Below are positions 1-6,092 of a stretch of 24,144 bases of DNA, in pieces. The notes beneath the pieces are model-generated. The model made no database searches, had not been told where the DNA came from, and worked only from the letters and a program-made list of their open reading frames with translations. Every line of letters begins with the position of its first letter. Position 1 is the stretch's first letter. This stretch comes from a virus: positions 1 through 24,144 of the IMG/VR virus record IMGVR_UViG_3300048930_000158. One strand, 5' to 3'. The position numbers and the translations under genes are program-made.

Positions 1-2
1 TG

Positions 3-299
3 CTGAAGGCCCGGCATTACATCCAGTTTATCGAGGAAGCACCGCTGTACCGCCGCATGCTGTACCAGGTGCGCATGGTCTGCAATATCGGCGCTTGGTG
101 GAGCCACGCACTGGACGTCGACCGGTTTATCACTGCCAACGGGGTAGCAAATCCCCGCGCCGGCGTGATCCGGCACATCGCATTTTGGAATTGCCGGGGC
201 CAGCTGGCTGACCTCGAGGCCGCAGCGAAGTGGCTCGATGAGGCGATCGCCCTGGCAAAAAACGAAACCGCTGCGGTCCCGGATCACCATCCAGTATGA
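3..299 (+). CDS. Hypothetical phage protein, 5'-truncated by window edge
   Basis: The reading frame is open from the first bases of the window to the TGA at 297-299, so the gene begins upstream. Met codons at 57 and 75 are available, but the in-frame sequence before them reads as ordinary protein, so they are probably internal. About 98 residues are visible. They are tryptophan-rich and mostly helical in appearance, with a segment resembling a helix-turn-helix-free globular domain, and there is no signal peptide or membrane segment. I do not recognise a family. The stop overlaps the next start (ATGA at 296-299), so it is translationally coupled to the DUF1064 nuclease. By position it belongs to the end of the early/middle operon of a lambdoid phage. 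The function is unknown. Confidence 0.6.
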   Translation: MKARHYIQFIEEAPLYRRMLYQVRMVCNIGAWWSHALDVDRFITANGVANPRAGVIRHIAFWNCRGQLADLEAAAKWLDEAIALAKNETAAVPDHHPV

Positions 300-664
300 A
301 GACCGGCAGCAAGCGATCGAAGTACGGCGCGCGCAAATCCATTGTGGACGGCATCACCTTCGACAGCCAGGCAGAGGCTACTCGATACACTTTCCTGCGA
401 CACATGCAGCGGATGGGGACGATCGGCGGCCTACAGTTGCAGGTACGTTATCGGCTGATGGCCGGGGACACGGTGCTCAAGATCACATCACCAACCTATC
501 CCAAGGGGCGCGCCGTGACCTACGTGGCGGATTTTGTCTACACCGAGAACGGCAAGACCATCATCGAGGACGTGAAGGGCATGCAGACGCCGGTCTACAA
601 ATTGAAAAAGGCGATCATGGCGGCGATGGGGCACGAGATCCGCGAACATAAGGGGCGAGGCTGA
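296..664 (+). CDS. DUF1064 family PD-(D/E)XK-like phage endonuclease
   Basis: This 122-aa protein has the layout of the DUF1064 family, small phage proteins thought to be Holliday-junction-resolvase-like nucleases acting in recombination or DNA processing. Visible family features are the basic N-terminus with a KYGARK-type motif (residues 9-14), FDSQAEA with Glu27, a VADFVY strand with Asp79, and EDVKG with Asp92-x-Lys94. Glu27, Asp79, Asp92 and Lys94 fit a PD-(D/E)XK active site. The length is typical for the family. The start ATG at 296 overlaps the upstream stop and the stop overlaps a possible start of the next gene (TGATG at 662-666), so it is embedded in a compact operon. The family assignment is from recognised motifs; nuclease activity is inferred from the residues and not established here. 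Confidence 0.8.
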   Translation: MKTGSKRSKYGARKSIVDGITFDSQAEATRYTFLRHMQRMGTIGGLQLQVRYRLMAGDTVLKITSPTYPKGRAVTYVADFVYTENGKTIIEDVKGMQTPVYKLKKAIMAAMGHEIREHKGRG

Positions 665-693
665 TGCTGGCACAACAACAACGAGGGGCTTGT

Positions 694-1347
694 ATGGAAT
701 CGAATTACCCCGGGGAAGATATCGACAGGGTGCGCGCTATCGTGCAGTGGGCATACTCGGAGCAGGGCGGTGTGGAGGGTTCGATTTTTGAGCTGTTCAG
801 CGGACGGAAAACCAAAACCGCGAACATCAAGCCAAGCCGCCACCACGACGGCCTGAGCGCCTCCAGGGTCCACGCGACAGAAACCCGTAAGCAAGGCCGC
901 GCGAGAATACCTATTGCCAGCGGGCGCAGCGGTGGCGAGGTTAAGCGCATTGTGGATACACTGCCTTCAACCGATCAACATTGGGTGCATTGGGTGTACA
1001 ACCCGAGCCGTATACGCAAGGTGTTTGCAATTCAGCGCCTTGCCCCTGCAATGTGGAATCTGTACCAGCGCGAGAACGACTTAACCGGTGTGCATGGCAG
1101 AACGCTGGTTATCGCAAATTACATGGTCCGCATTCAACTGGAGCAGGCGCGCACCTATCCCAGCTTTCAAAAGTGGAGCGCTTCGCGGCCCGAGCAGTTT
1201 GCCAACAGCATCAGCAGATCATCATGGAGCGACACACATTCAGCACGCTGGAAGTCGATCCGTTCCATGCTGCTGCGGCTGGACGATCAGGCGCTTGCGG
1301 GCATCCAACGAGCGATGGCGCGGGCTAATCGGGCGCGTCCAGTTTAG
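694..1347 (+). CDS. Unrecognised 217-aa protein; possible late-gene regulator by position
   Basis: I chose ATG 694 because a purine-rich GAGGGG stretch lies about 5 bases upstream. An in-frame ATG at 664 overlaps the previous stop and would add ten residues (MLAQQQRGAC) that look like a translated ribosome-binding site. The protein is basic, with tryptophan-rich central and C-terminal helices and a C-terminal pattern of the type WSDTHSARWKSIRSML...LDDQAL. I cannot assign a family from sequence alone. It lacks the CxxC zinc motif of lambda or phage 82 Q proteins. Its place, the last plus-strand gene before a putative late promoter followed by tandem terminators, is where lambdoid phages encode the antiterminator Q. 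A late-transcription role is therefore a reasonable but unproven inference. Its 3' end converges with, and overlaps by 23 bases, the minus-strand cassette. Confidence 0.7.
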   Translation: MESNYPGEDIDRVRAIVQWAYSEQGGVEGSIFELFSGRKTKTANIKPSRHHDGLSASRVHATETRKQGRARIPIASGRSGGEVKRIVDTLPSTDQHWVHWVYNPSRIRKVFAIQRLAPAMWNLYQRENDLTGVHGRTLVIANYMVRIQLEQARTYPSFQKWSASRPEQFANSISRSSWSDTHSARWKSIRSMLLRLDDQALAGIQRAMARANRARPV

Positions 1348-1492
1348 CAATGACCCATGCCGACAGTTTCATGCCCTCGGACTGCGCCCGCTTTACGTAC
1401 CCGGCCTTTCGGGACTGAGTGACCCTGACCTGTAGCCATGAGGAGGCGACAGCCTCCGGCGCTTTGGGCGGCTGGCCACGGCGCTTATCCAT
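1325..1492 (-). CDS. Small ribbon-helix-helix-like protein (55 aa)
   Basis: The 55-residue protein starts MDKRRGQPPKAPEAVA, followed by a strand-like WLQVRVTQSRKAGYVKRAQ and a helical SEGMKLSAWVIAKL segment. This resembles small RHH/Arc-type DNA-binding proteins (basic GRPPK-like leader, beta strand, then a KLSAWV-type second helix), such as antitoxins or MobC-like repressors. The start ATG at 1490-1492 lies inside an 8-base ATGGATAA overlap with the end of the upstream gene, implying translational coupling. The longer frame to 1567 is only the antisense extension through that gene and is not needed. It is the last gene of the three-gene minus-strand cassette and overlaps the 3' end of the convergent plus-strand gene. 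DNA binding, and perhaps autoregulation of the cassette promoter, are inferences. Confidence 0.65.
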   Translation of the reverse strand: MDKRRGQPPKAPEAVASSWLQVRVTQSRKAGYVKRAQSEGMKLSAWVIAKLDAPD

Positions 1493-1733
1493 TATCACGC
1501 ATCCACGCGATGTGCCGCACATAGGCGCGATACCAGTCGCGGCAGATACGAGCGAAAACTGCATCACTATCCCCGCTGTAACTAATCGTGCTGCCGGTCG
1601 TCGCGCCGTGGTCGCAAATTTGATTGCCCAGCGTACCCGGCTCTCCGTTCAGATCGACGTAGATGTAGGATTTGCCTGGGCGTGAGAATTCCAGTTTTTT
1701 ACCTAATGTTTTGCTCTTGATTGTTAGTTTCAT
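1485..1733 (-). CDS. Small phage protein of unknown function (82 aa)
   Basis: I start at ATG 1731-1733 because AGGAG lies 8 bases upstream on the minus strand; the alternative GTG at 1740-1742 is almost on top of that AGGAG. The product begins MKLTIKSKTLGKKLEFSRPG, then has a GTLGNQICDHGATTGSTISYSGD segment and a tryptophan/arginine-rich helix near the C-terminus (CRDWYRAYVRHIAW). It is soluble, with no signal or membrane segment. This looks like a recurring type of small accessory phage protein, but I cannot give it a function. It is the middle gene of the minus-strand cassette and its stop overlaps the next start by 8 bases. Confidence 0.65.
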   Translation of the reverse strand: MKLTIKSKTLGKKLEFSRPGKSYIYVDLNGEPGTLGNQICDHGATTGSTISYSGDSDAVFARICRDWYRAYVRHIAWMRDNG

Positions 1734-1752
1734 CTCATTCACTCCTGCTATG

Positions 1753-1764
1753 CCCCCGTAGGGG
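1753..1764 (-). other. Small UACG-loop hairpin between cassette genes
   Basis: On the minus strand the sequence reads CCCC-TACG-GGGG: a 4-bp GC stem with a UNCG-type tetraloop, just upstream of the AGGAG of the 82-aa gene. There is no U run, so it is not a terminator; it could stabilise or punctuate the mRNA between the first and second genes. The palindrome is seen directly, while the role is a guess. Confidence 0.3.
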
Positions 1765-1775
1765 TTGTGTGTGGG

Positions 1776-1979
1776 TTAGTCGTTACCAAAAACAGCCAGC
1801 TCGGCAGCATTTACCCCTACAAAGTCAATTAATTGCTGTCTTGTGTAGGCGGGCGACTGCCATCCGTTGTGCGTGCAGATTTGGTAGCAATCAAAGTGAA
1901 CAGAGTCTTTACACACAGCAACAACGGTCATCTCGATTCCAGCCGTGGTGTACTTAACCGGGGTAACTTTAGTTTGCAT
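1776..1979 (-). CDS. Small phage protein of unknown function (67 aa), first gene of minus-strand cassette
   Basis: I chose ATG 1977-1979 because a GGGAG-type ribosome site sits 7 bases upstream and because the putative promoter (-10 at 2020-2025) lies just outside it. The longer frame to 2048 would begin within the promoter. The product (MQTKVTPVKYTTAGIEMTVV...) has several beta strands, three cysteines and a C-terminal helix; no family is recognised. It is followed after about 40 bases by the 82-aa gene. This opposite-strand placement next to a late control region is typical of a phage moron or accessory cassette expressed from its own promoter. Confidence 0.6.
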   Translation of the reverse strand: MQTKVTPVKYTTAGIEMTVVAVCKDSVHFDCYQICTHNGWQSPAYTRQQLIDFVGVNAAELAVFGND

Positions 1980-2019
1980 TTCCCTTCTCCCTATCCGGCG
2001 TTGTGCCGTCCATGTACGA

Positions 2020-2048
2020 ACTATAGCCCTAGCAGGATTAAACGTCAA
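2020..2048 (-). promoter_or_regulatory. Sigma-70 promoter of the minus-strand cassette
   Basis: On the minus strand, TTGACG (2048-2043) is followed by a 17-base spacer and TATAGT (2025-2020). This is 5/6 at both hexamers with ideal spacing. Transcription would start near 2013, about 35 bases before the ATG at 1979. No other signal on this strand in the region is as good. Confidence 0.75.
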
Positions 2049-2051
2049 TAC

Positions 2052-2095
2052 GATTAATTGGATTCAGATATGATATTTTGTTATTACAATTAATC
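2052..2095. repeat. 9-bp inverted repeat GATTAATTG / CAATTAATC
   Basis: GATTAATTG at 2052-2060 and CAATTAATC at 2087-2095 are perfect inverted copies separated by 26 bases (35 bases between equivalent positions). The repeat lies just upstream of the minus-strand -35 and upstream of the possible plus-strand late promoter, in an AT-rich stretch. It could be a pair of operator half-sites for a regulator. The arm sequence is itself AT-rich, so chance is possible. Confidence 0.4.
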
Positions 2096-2117
2096 AGGAT
2101 ATGCCGAAAGAAAATTC

Positions 2118-2150
2118 TTGACGTTGCTGTATAAAATGTTCAGGATACAG
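2118..2150 (+). promoter_or_regulatory. Possible plus-strand late promoter (pR'-like)
   Basis: TTGACG at 2118-2123 is a good -35. At 17 bases spacing the -10 would be the poor CAGGAT (2141-2146), while a much better TATAAA-type element (2130-2135) is too close to that -35. Either a weak activator- or antiterminator-associated promoter, or a -10-driven promoter, could lie here. Support is mainly positional: it precedes two tandem terminators and the lysis genes, as lambda pR' does. An 8-base direct repeat TCAGGATA (2094-2101 and 2140-2147) flanks it. Confidence is limited. Confidence 0.35.
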
Positions 2151-2195
2151 GGCAGTTTATGTAGAGTTCCGATTTAGACCCCTGAATTTGAGAAG

Positions 2196-2217
2196 CCCGC
2201 CCCGAGCGGGTTTTTTT
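2196..2217 (+). terminator. Intrinsic terminator 1 upstream of lysis genes
   Basis: A CCCGC/GCGGG stem (2196-2200 with 2206-2210) and a 5-base loop are followed by seven T's. It reads on the plus strand, so it would end transcripts from 2118-2150 or read-through from the early genes after about 60-100 bases. Confidence 0.8.
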
Positions 2218-2250
2218 GTGCCCGAACATTGATCAACCTAACCCCTAATT

Positions 2251-2275
2251 GCCCGCCATGTGCGGGCTTTTTTTT
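2251..2275 (+). terminator. Intrinsic terminator 2 upstream of lysis genes
   Basis: A GCCCGC/GCGGGC stem (2251-2256 with 2262-2267) with loop CATGT is followed by eight T's. It is the second of two tandem plus-strand terminators immediately before the lysis cassette, so late expression needs a promoter beyond them or antitermination. An in-frame ATG in its loop (2260) is not used as the start of the next gene. Confidence 0.85.
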
Positions 2276-2304
2276 GGCCGACAGAAGTGAGACAGCCGCC
2301 TCAG

Positions 2305-2568
2305 ATGGACGAATTGAAGGTAGACGGCGGCATCGTTGCGGTAGTTCTGGCCGCACTTGGAACGGGGTGGGCCATGATTCGCATGTTTTTCAACCTCGTG
2401 AAGCGGGTGGAGAACAACGAAACGGACATCCGAGCGCTGAAGCTCGCACACGATGAAAAGCTGGACCAGATGCGAACTGACATCCAGACATTGGCTGACC
2501 GCACCGACAAACGGCACGACTCGATAGAGCACAAGATTGACAGGCTGATTGAGCGGGGAATGAGATGA
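2305..2568 (+). CDS. Lysis-cassette TM/coiled-coil protein (XhlA-like or spanin-like)
   Basis: The start at ATG 2305 is chosen because the upstream in-frame ATG (2260) sits in a terminator loop and its extra residues translate the T run. The 87-aa product has one N-terminal transmembrane segment (about residues 9-30, GGIVAVVLAALGTGWAMIRMFF) followed by a charged heptad-rich coiled coil to the C-terminus. This layout fits XhlA/DUF2730-like small phage lysis accessories and also an inner-membrane spanin (Rz-like); I cannot decide between them from sequence. No lipoprotein partner of the Rz1 type is visible nearby. The stop overlaps the holin start (ATGA at 2565-2568). Confidence 0.75.
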   Translation: MDELKVDGGIVAVVLAALGTGWAMIRMFFNLVKRVENNETDIRALKLAHDEKLDQMRTDIQTLADRTDKRHDSIEHKIDRLIERGMR

Positions 2569-2975
2569 CCATCGTTTCCGACATCGTAAGCGGACTGGCC
2601 AAGCCCGTAACCGATCTGATCAGCGAATTCATCACCGACAAAGACAAAGCGGCACAGTTAGCGTTTGATATTTCCACACTGGCAGCGACTCAGGCGCACG
2701 CCCAGGTTTTGGCCCAATTGGCCGTAAATCAGGCTGAGGCGTCTAGCGGCTCCATGTTCGTCGGTGGCTGGCGTCCGGCTGTTGGCTGGGTGTGTGTACT
2801 GGCTATGGCGCTGAATTTCATCCTGACGCCAATGCTTGGCCCTGTGGTCGAGGCTTACACGCCGATAGTCATGGCCCCGCTTGAGATGGGCGAGATGATG
2901 CCGATTCTGCTTGGCATGTTGGGCCTGACCGCCGCCCGCACTTACGAAAAGCGGCAAGGAGTGGCAAAGCCGTGA
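2565..2975 (+). CDS. Holin, 3-TM (GTA_holin_3TM family)
   Basis: The 136-aa product has an amphipathic N-terminal region (residues 1-60, TDLISEFITDKDKAAQLAFDI...), then the signature FVGGWRPAVGWVC at about residues 65-77. Hydrophobic segments follow around 69-90, 92-105 and 108-122. This is characteristic of the 3-TM holin family found in phages and gene-transfer agents. Such holins form membrane holes that release the endolysin to the periplasm at a set time. It lies between the TM/coiled-coil protein and the endolysin and overlaps both neighbouring starts (ATGA before, GTGA after), as expected for a tightly coupled lysis cassette. Confidence 0.85.
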   Translation: MTIVSDIVSGLAKPVTDLISEFITDKDKAAQLAFDISTLAATQAHAQVLAQLAVNQAEASSGSMFVGGWRPAVGWVCVLAMALNFILTPMLGPVVEAYTPIVMAPLEMGEMMPILLGMLGLTAARTYEKRQGVAKP

Positions 2976-3064
2976 AAACCGCCGCCTTCGTTGTATTAGT
3001 GTCCGTCTCCGTGATTGTGATCGCAGTTGTGTGGGCATTTTCGGCATTGGTGGCGCAGATATGA
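2972..3064 (+). CDS. 30-aa single-TM lysis-cassette peptide
   Basis: This short frame starts with GTG at 2972 (overlapping the holin stop as GTGA) and ends TGA at 3062-3064, overlapping the endolysin ATG as ATGA. AAGGAG lies about 10 bases upstream of the GTG. The peptide (MKTAAFVVLVSVSVIVIAVV... to QI) is one hydrophobic segment with a lysine at position 2. There is no cysteine, so it is not an Rz1-type lipoprotein. Stop/start overlaps on both sides and the ribosome site argue that it is translated. It may be a second holin, an antiholin, or simply a coupling ORF; the function is unknown. Confidence 0.55.
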   Translation: MKTAAFVVLVSVSVIVIAVVWAFSALVAQI

Positions 3065-3582
3065 CTGACGTGCAAGAAATGATCGCCCGAATTATTGGGC
3101 GAGAGGGTGGCTATGTTAACCACCCAAGCGACCATGGCGGACCAACGAATATGGGCGTTACTCTTGACGCGCTTTCCGAGTACAGGGGTGTTGGCGTCAC
3201 TGCTGCCGATATCAAGAACCTGACGCGAGAGGAAGCAGAGGCAATTTTTTATGAGCGGTATTGGGTCGATCCCGGATTCGATCAGCTAAACGTATCGTCA
3301 ACCGTGGCAGAAATGCTACTGGATATGAGCGTACACCACGGCGCTTTTGGCGCTGCGAAACTACTACAGAAGGCGGTCAATGTCATTCCTGATGGGCAGA
3401 TTGGCGCAATAACGGAAAAGGCCGTCAATGGCACGCGAGGCCCAATATTGGCCGCAGCGGTCATGGGTGAACGTATAGCGAAATTGGGATCAATCATCAC
3501 CAAAAACCCTAGCCAAGCGGTGTTTGCTGCGGGCTGGATGAATCGCATGAAAGAGCTGGTCAATCGGATTCCAAATGCCTGA
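3061..3582 (+). CDS. Endolysin, glycoside hydrolase 108 (N-acetylmuramidase) with C-terminal PG_binding_3
   Basis: The 173-aa product matches GH108 lysozymes: an N-terminal helix, then REGGYVNHPSDHGGPTNMGVT (catalytic Glu15), the YWVDPGFDQL and VAEMLLDMSVHHG segments, and a C-terminal domain of the PG_binding_3 type (about residues 95-170). It cleaves the peptidoglycan glycan strand during host lysis. There is no signal peptide, so export depends on the holin. I chose ATG 3061 because the frame from 3031 would add ten residues that overlap the TM peptide, whereas 3061 overlaps its stop (ATGA) and places the Glu at the usual distance from the N-terminus. The stop overlaps the tail-fibre start by 8 bases. 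Confidence 0.92.
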   Translation: MTDVQEMIARIIGREGGYVNHPSDHGGPTNMGVTLDALSEYRGVGVTAADIKNLTREEAEAIFYERYWVDPGFDQLNVSSTVAEMLLDMSVHHGAFGAAKLLQKAVNVIPDGQIGAITEKAVNGTRGPILAAAVMGERIAKLGSIITKNPSQAVFAAGWMNRMKELVNRIPNA

Positions 3583-4879
3583 TTTCGTACTAAACTGCGC
3601 CGGCACGTCGCGCACGACCGGCACTGCAGGATATGTTATATCGGGCACGACCGGCAAAAGCCGGTCCATGGTTTCGGCTTTGACCAATGGGCAACAGGTC
3701 GCATATCACATCGAGTACAAGTCCAGCAAGGCCGGATTTGAGGATGGCATAGGCACCTGGAACAGCAGCACCTCCACCCTAGCTCGGACGGCTATCAGCG
3801 CATCCAGTAACGCTGACGCAGCAGTGTCTTGGGGCGTAGGTGAAAAGGTTCTCTATTGCACCGTCAACCCCGACATGCTCACCAATGCCAATTACCTGGC
3901 TACAGGCACCGTACCTGCAGCCCGTGTACCGGCAGGCACCACTGCCGATACTTTTGCGGTTGGCAATGATCCGCGTTTCGACACCATAGACCCCGTCGAC
4001 ATGGACCCAGCCGAGACTCTGGATGGAACCGAGATAATCCCCATCGTGCAGGACGGTGACGGGGCACAGACAACCGTGCAGGGAATTGCCGGAAACCCAC
4101 TTACTGCGCAGCTTGGCCACGCCAGAAACACCAATAAGTCATTTAGCAACTTCACTAAGTTGTCAAAAAGTTTTATTGCTGCCGCCGGGTCTTCTGGTGT
4201 TGCTGCTGGTCTTGAGCCGTTCCTGTGTTATGCGAGCGGAACCGGGGCTGGCTTAGCAAACTTACAACTTTTCACGCAAACACCGGCGATGACGCTAGAT
4301 ACAGGGACGACAACAACAGGGCGCGTCTGCCTAGAGCACCTTGAGTACCCGATACTGTATGACCCTGTACAGTTTGATAGGGATTATCGAAAAACGGTGT
4401 CTATGGGGGGTAATCTGCCCGTCAGCGGTAATGATTTTATAATTCAGTGCGGTTTTTTGGACAGCGCGCCCGAAATAGCGACTCTCGGTACTGGACTAGG
4501 CGTATTTTTTGAGCTGAAAACGGGTGATACAAATTGGCAAGCATGCTGGATAAGCCGCACATCAGGGGAGTCGAATTATCGTCGAGTGGATACCGGCGTA
4601 TTAGCTAGCACCTCGACCACTTACACATTCAGAGTGCATTTAAGGTCGTCACAAACTGTCAGTGCCGATAGAAAAGCTGATTTTTATATTAACAACGAAC
4701 TGGTAGCCAGCATTTTACATAATGACACCGGCGTTACAGTCATGCCAACTAACACAAGGCTGAGCATGGCAGAGGTGGTGAAAAAATCCTCGGGGTCTAC
4801 CGGAGGGGCCATCACAGTTGTCGCGCATTATAGTGAAATCGAAGCCTTATACCCGTCCAGAGAAGGTATGTCGCCGTGA
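3575..4879 (+). CDS. Tail fibre-like receptor-binding protein
   Basis: This 434-aa protein has three parts. Residues 20-95 carry the recurring phage-fibre module of the type YHIEY...GIGTWNSSTSTLARTAISASSN..LYCTV. Residues 96-235 form a Thr/Ser/Gly-rich linker with a TGTVPAARVPAGTTADTFAVGNDPR repeat-like segment seen in phage fibres. Residues 235-434 look like a beta-sandwich (lectin or concanavalin-like) domain: FIIQCGFLDSAPE, VFFELKTGD, TYTFRVHLRSS and KADFYINNELVAS. It most likely binds host surface glycans. It sits between the endolysin and the glycoside hydrolase and overlaps both (ATGA at 4876-4879). The 3' half is clearly less GC-rich than the head and tail genes, suggesting exchange. 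The exact fold of the C-terminal part is an inference. Confidence 0.8.
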   Translation: MPDFVLNCAGTSRTTGTAGYVISGTTGKSRSMVSALTNGQQVAYHIEYKSSKAGFEDGIGTWNSSTSTLARTAISASSNADAAVSWGVGEKVLYCTVNPDMLTNANYLATGTVPAARVPAGTTADTFAVGNDPRFDTIDPVDMDPAETLDGTEIIPIVQDGDGAQTTVQGIAGNPLTAQLGHARNTNKSFSNFTKLSKSFIAAAGSSGVAAGLEPFLCYASGTGAGLANLQLFTQTPAMTLDTGTTTTGRVCLEHLEYPILYDPVQFDRDYRKTVSMGGNLPVSGNDFIIQCGFLDSAPEIATLGTGLGVFFELKTGDTNWQACWISRTSGESNYRRVDTGVLASTSTTYTFRVHLRSSQTVSADRKADFYINNELVASILHNDTGVTVMPTNTRLSMAEVVKKSSGSTGGAITVVAHYSEIEALYPSREGMSP

Positions 4880-6021
4880 AAATCGCTATAAACGGCGTGC
4901 CAATAACCTTTGGCGGCTTAAAAATATCTTTTCCATCGCCAAGAATCACAGTCGCCGGGGAAGAGTTAAGTCGGCTCGGCTCGCGCTTTAAATCGTGGGG
5001 CTATCAGCATCTTAATTACGAGTACATGGCCGACTATTTCTTGCTGGGTGGCGCACCGGAGCGGGCGCAGGTTGCACAAGATATTTACGGCAATCGGCGG
5101 ATGGGGGCCAATTCCATCCGGCTGCATATGGACTTGTGGTGGTTTATCGATGGGCCGGATAAAGACAACCTGGAAATGGTGCAAACACCGCTCGACAACC
5201 TGATTTTCTTTTTGGACGTTTGCAGGCGCAACGGAATCTATGTGCTGCTCGCGGGCAATAACACATGGGACCCGACAGTGATCCCGAGTTGGTTTGATGA
5301 TCTCACCTACACCGAGCGGTGGGACGTAAGCCAATTCTACTGGGAGGGGATTGCGACCGCAGTTGTCGCTGCCGGGCATTCGACCACTGTGCTTGGATAT
5401 GAGCTCGCTAACGAACCCAGCATGAGCACAGACCCTGATTGGGAATGGTATGGCGATGATGTTTTCGGAGTTGGGATATTCTACCGTCACCTGATCGCCC
5501 GAGGCGCTGAAGTTAACGGGACTACAGTCAGGAACTGGATCACGCAACTGCGTGACGCAATTAAAGCCATCGACACAAAGGCGCTTGTCACATTTGGCGC
5601 GCTCCCGTATTGGGATGATGAGGACTTTCCGGTAACTATCACGGCCTTCGCGTATGAAAACACCGAAGACTTGCTGGATTTCATGTCACCTCACTGTTAC
5701 CCGCCCTTTGTGTTTTTCGGCCAAACACAGGAAGAAATGATGGGGTATCTCATCGGGTGGACAGCATCGACCAAGCCGCTGGTTATCGGAGAAACATCAC
5801 TTTGGTCTACCACAGAAAATAACGCCGAATACATGGACTATGTGGTTGATTATTACGACGGTGTAATTAATTTCTCCTATGGGTATACGCCCGGAGAGTT
5901 TACAGTCCCGCCTGATTTGCCAAAGTTCCCGTGCGACCCAGCCACGCCCGACAACATCTATCAGGCGCAGCGTGGGCAATTGGAGCAGTTCAATAGCTAC
6001 CGTGAAGCGTTTCTAGTATGA
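4876..6021 (+). CDS. Glycoside hydrolase, clan GH-A (GH5/cellulase-like), virion-associated depolymerase candidate
   Basis: The 381-aa protein reads as a (beta/alpha)8 retaining glycosidase of clan GH-A. After an N-terminal cap (MKIAINGVPITFGGLKI) come ANSIRLHMDLWWF (about residues 78-90, beta-2/3), DVCRRNGIYVLLAGNNTW, and GYELANEPS with Asn179-Glu180 as the acid/base. SPHCYPP follows with His273 and Tyr275, then KPLVIGETS with Glu306 as nucleophile. The 126-residue gap between the two glutamates is typical of GH5-like enzymes. There is no signal peptide, cellulose-binding module or membrane segment. Coupled to a fibre gene (ATGA overlap), it probably digests host capsule or exopolysaccharide during adsorption or release; substrate is unknown. 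A lysogeny-conferred metabolic role is an alternative. Base composition is lower in GC than the structural genes. Confidence 0.85.
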   Translation: MKIAINGVPITFGGLKISFPSPRITVAGEELSRLGSRFKSWGYQHLNYEYMADYFLLGGAPERAQVAQDIYGNRRMGANSIRLHMDLWWFIDGPDKDNLEMVQTPLDNLIFFLDVCRRNGIYVLLAGNNTWDPTVIPSWFDDLTYTERWDVSQFYWEGIATAVVAAGHSTTVLGYELANEPSMSTDPDWEWYGDDVFGVGIFYRHLIARGAEVNGTTVRNWITQLRDAIKAIDTKALVTFGALPYWDDEDFPVTITAFAYENTEDLLDFMSPHCYPPFVFFGQTQEEMMGYLIGWTASTKPLVIGETSLWSTTENNAEYMDYVVDYYDGVINFSYGYTPGEFTVPPDLPKFPCDPATPDNIYQAQRGQLEQFNSYREAFLV

Positions 6022-6092
6022 GCTGGTACAACCTTGACCCAGCAGGAGCCGCCAGGAGTGCTGATGGACCCGCCCCCAGGCTGCACGGATGA
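6018..6092 (+). CDS. 24-aa coupling ORF
   Basis: ATG 6018 overlaps the hydrolase stop (ATGA) and the TGA at 6090-6092 overlaps the next start (ATGA at 6089). The encoded peptide is MSWYNLDPAGAARSADGPAP followed by RLHG. No strong ribosome site is seen for it or for the following gene, so coupling through this short frame is a plausible way for the next gene to be translated. The function is unknown, and it may have none beyond coupling. Confidence 0.4.
   Translation: MSWYNLDPAGAARSADGPAPRLHG

Noticed and set aside
238-651. 137-codon plus-strand frame overlapping the DUF1064 gene
   Set aside because: Arg/His-rich out-of-frame reading of the DUF1064 nuclease; the nuclease motifs settle which frame is used.
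2260-2304. Upstream ATG of the TM/coiled-coil lysis protein
   Set aside because: It lies in a terminator loop and would translate the T run; ATG 2305 begins a normal protein.
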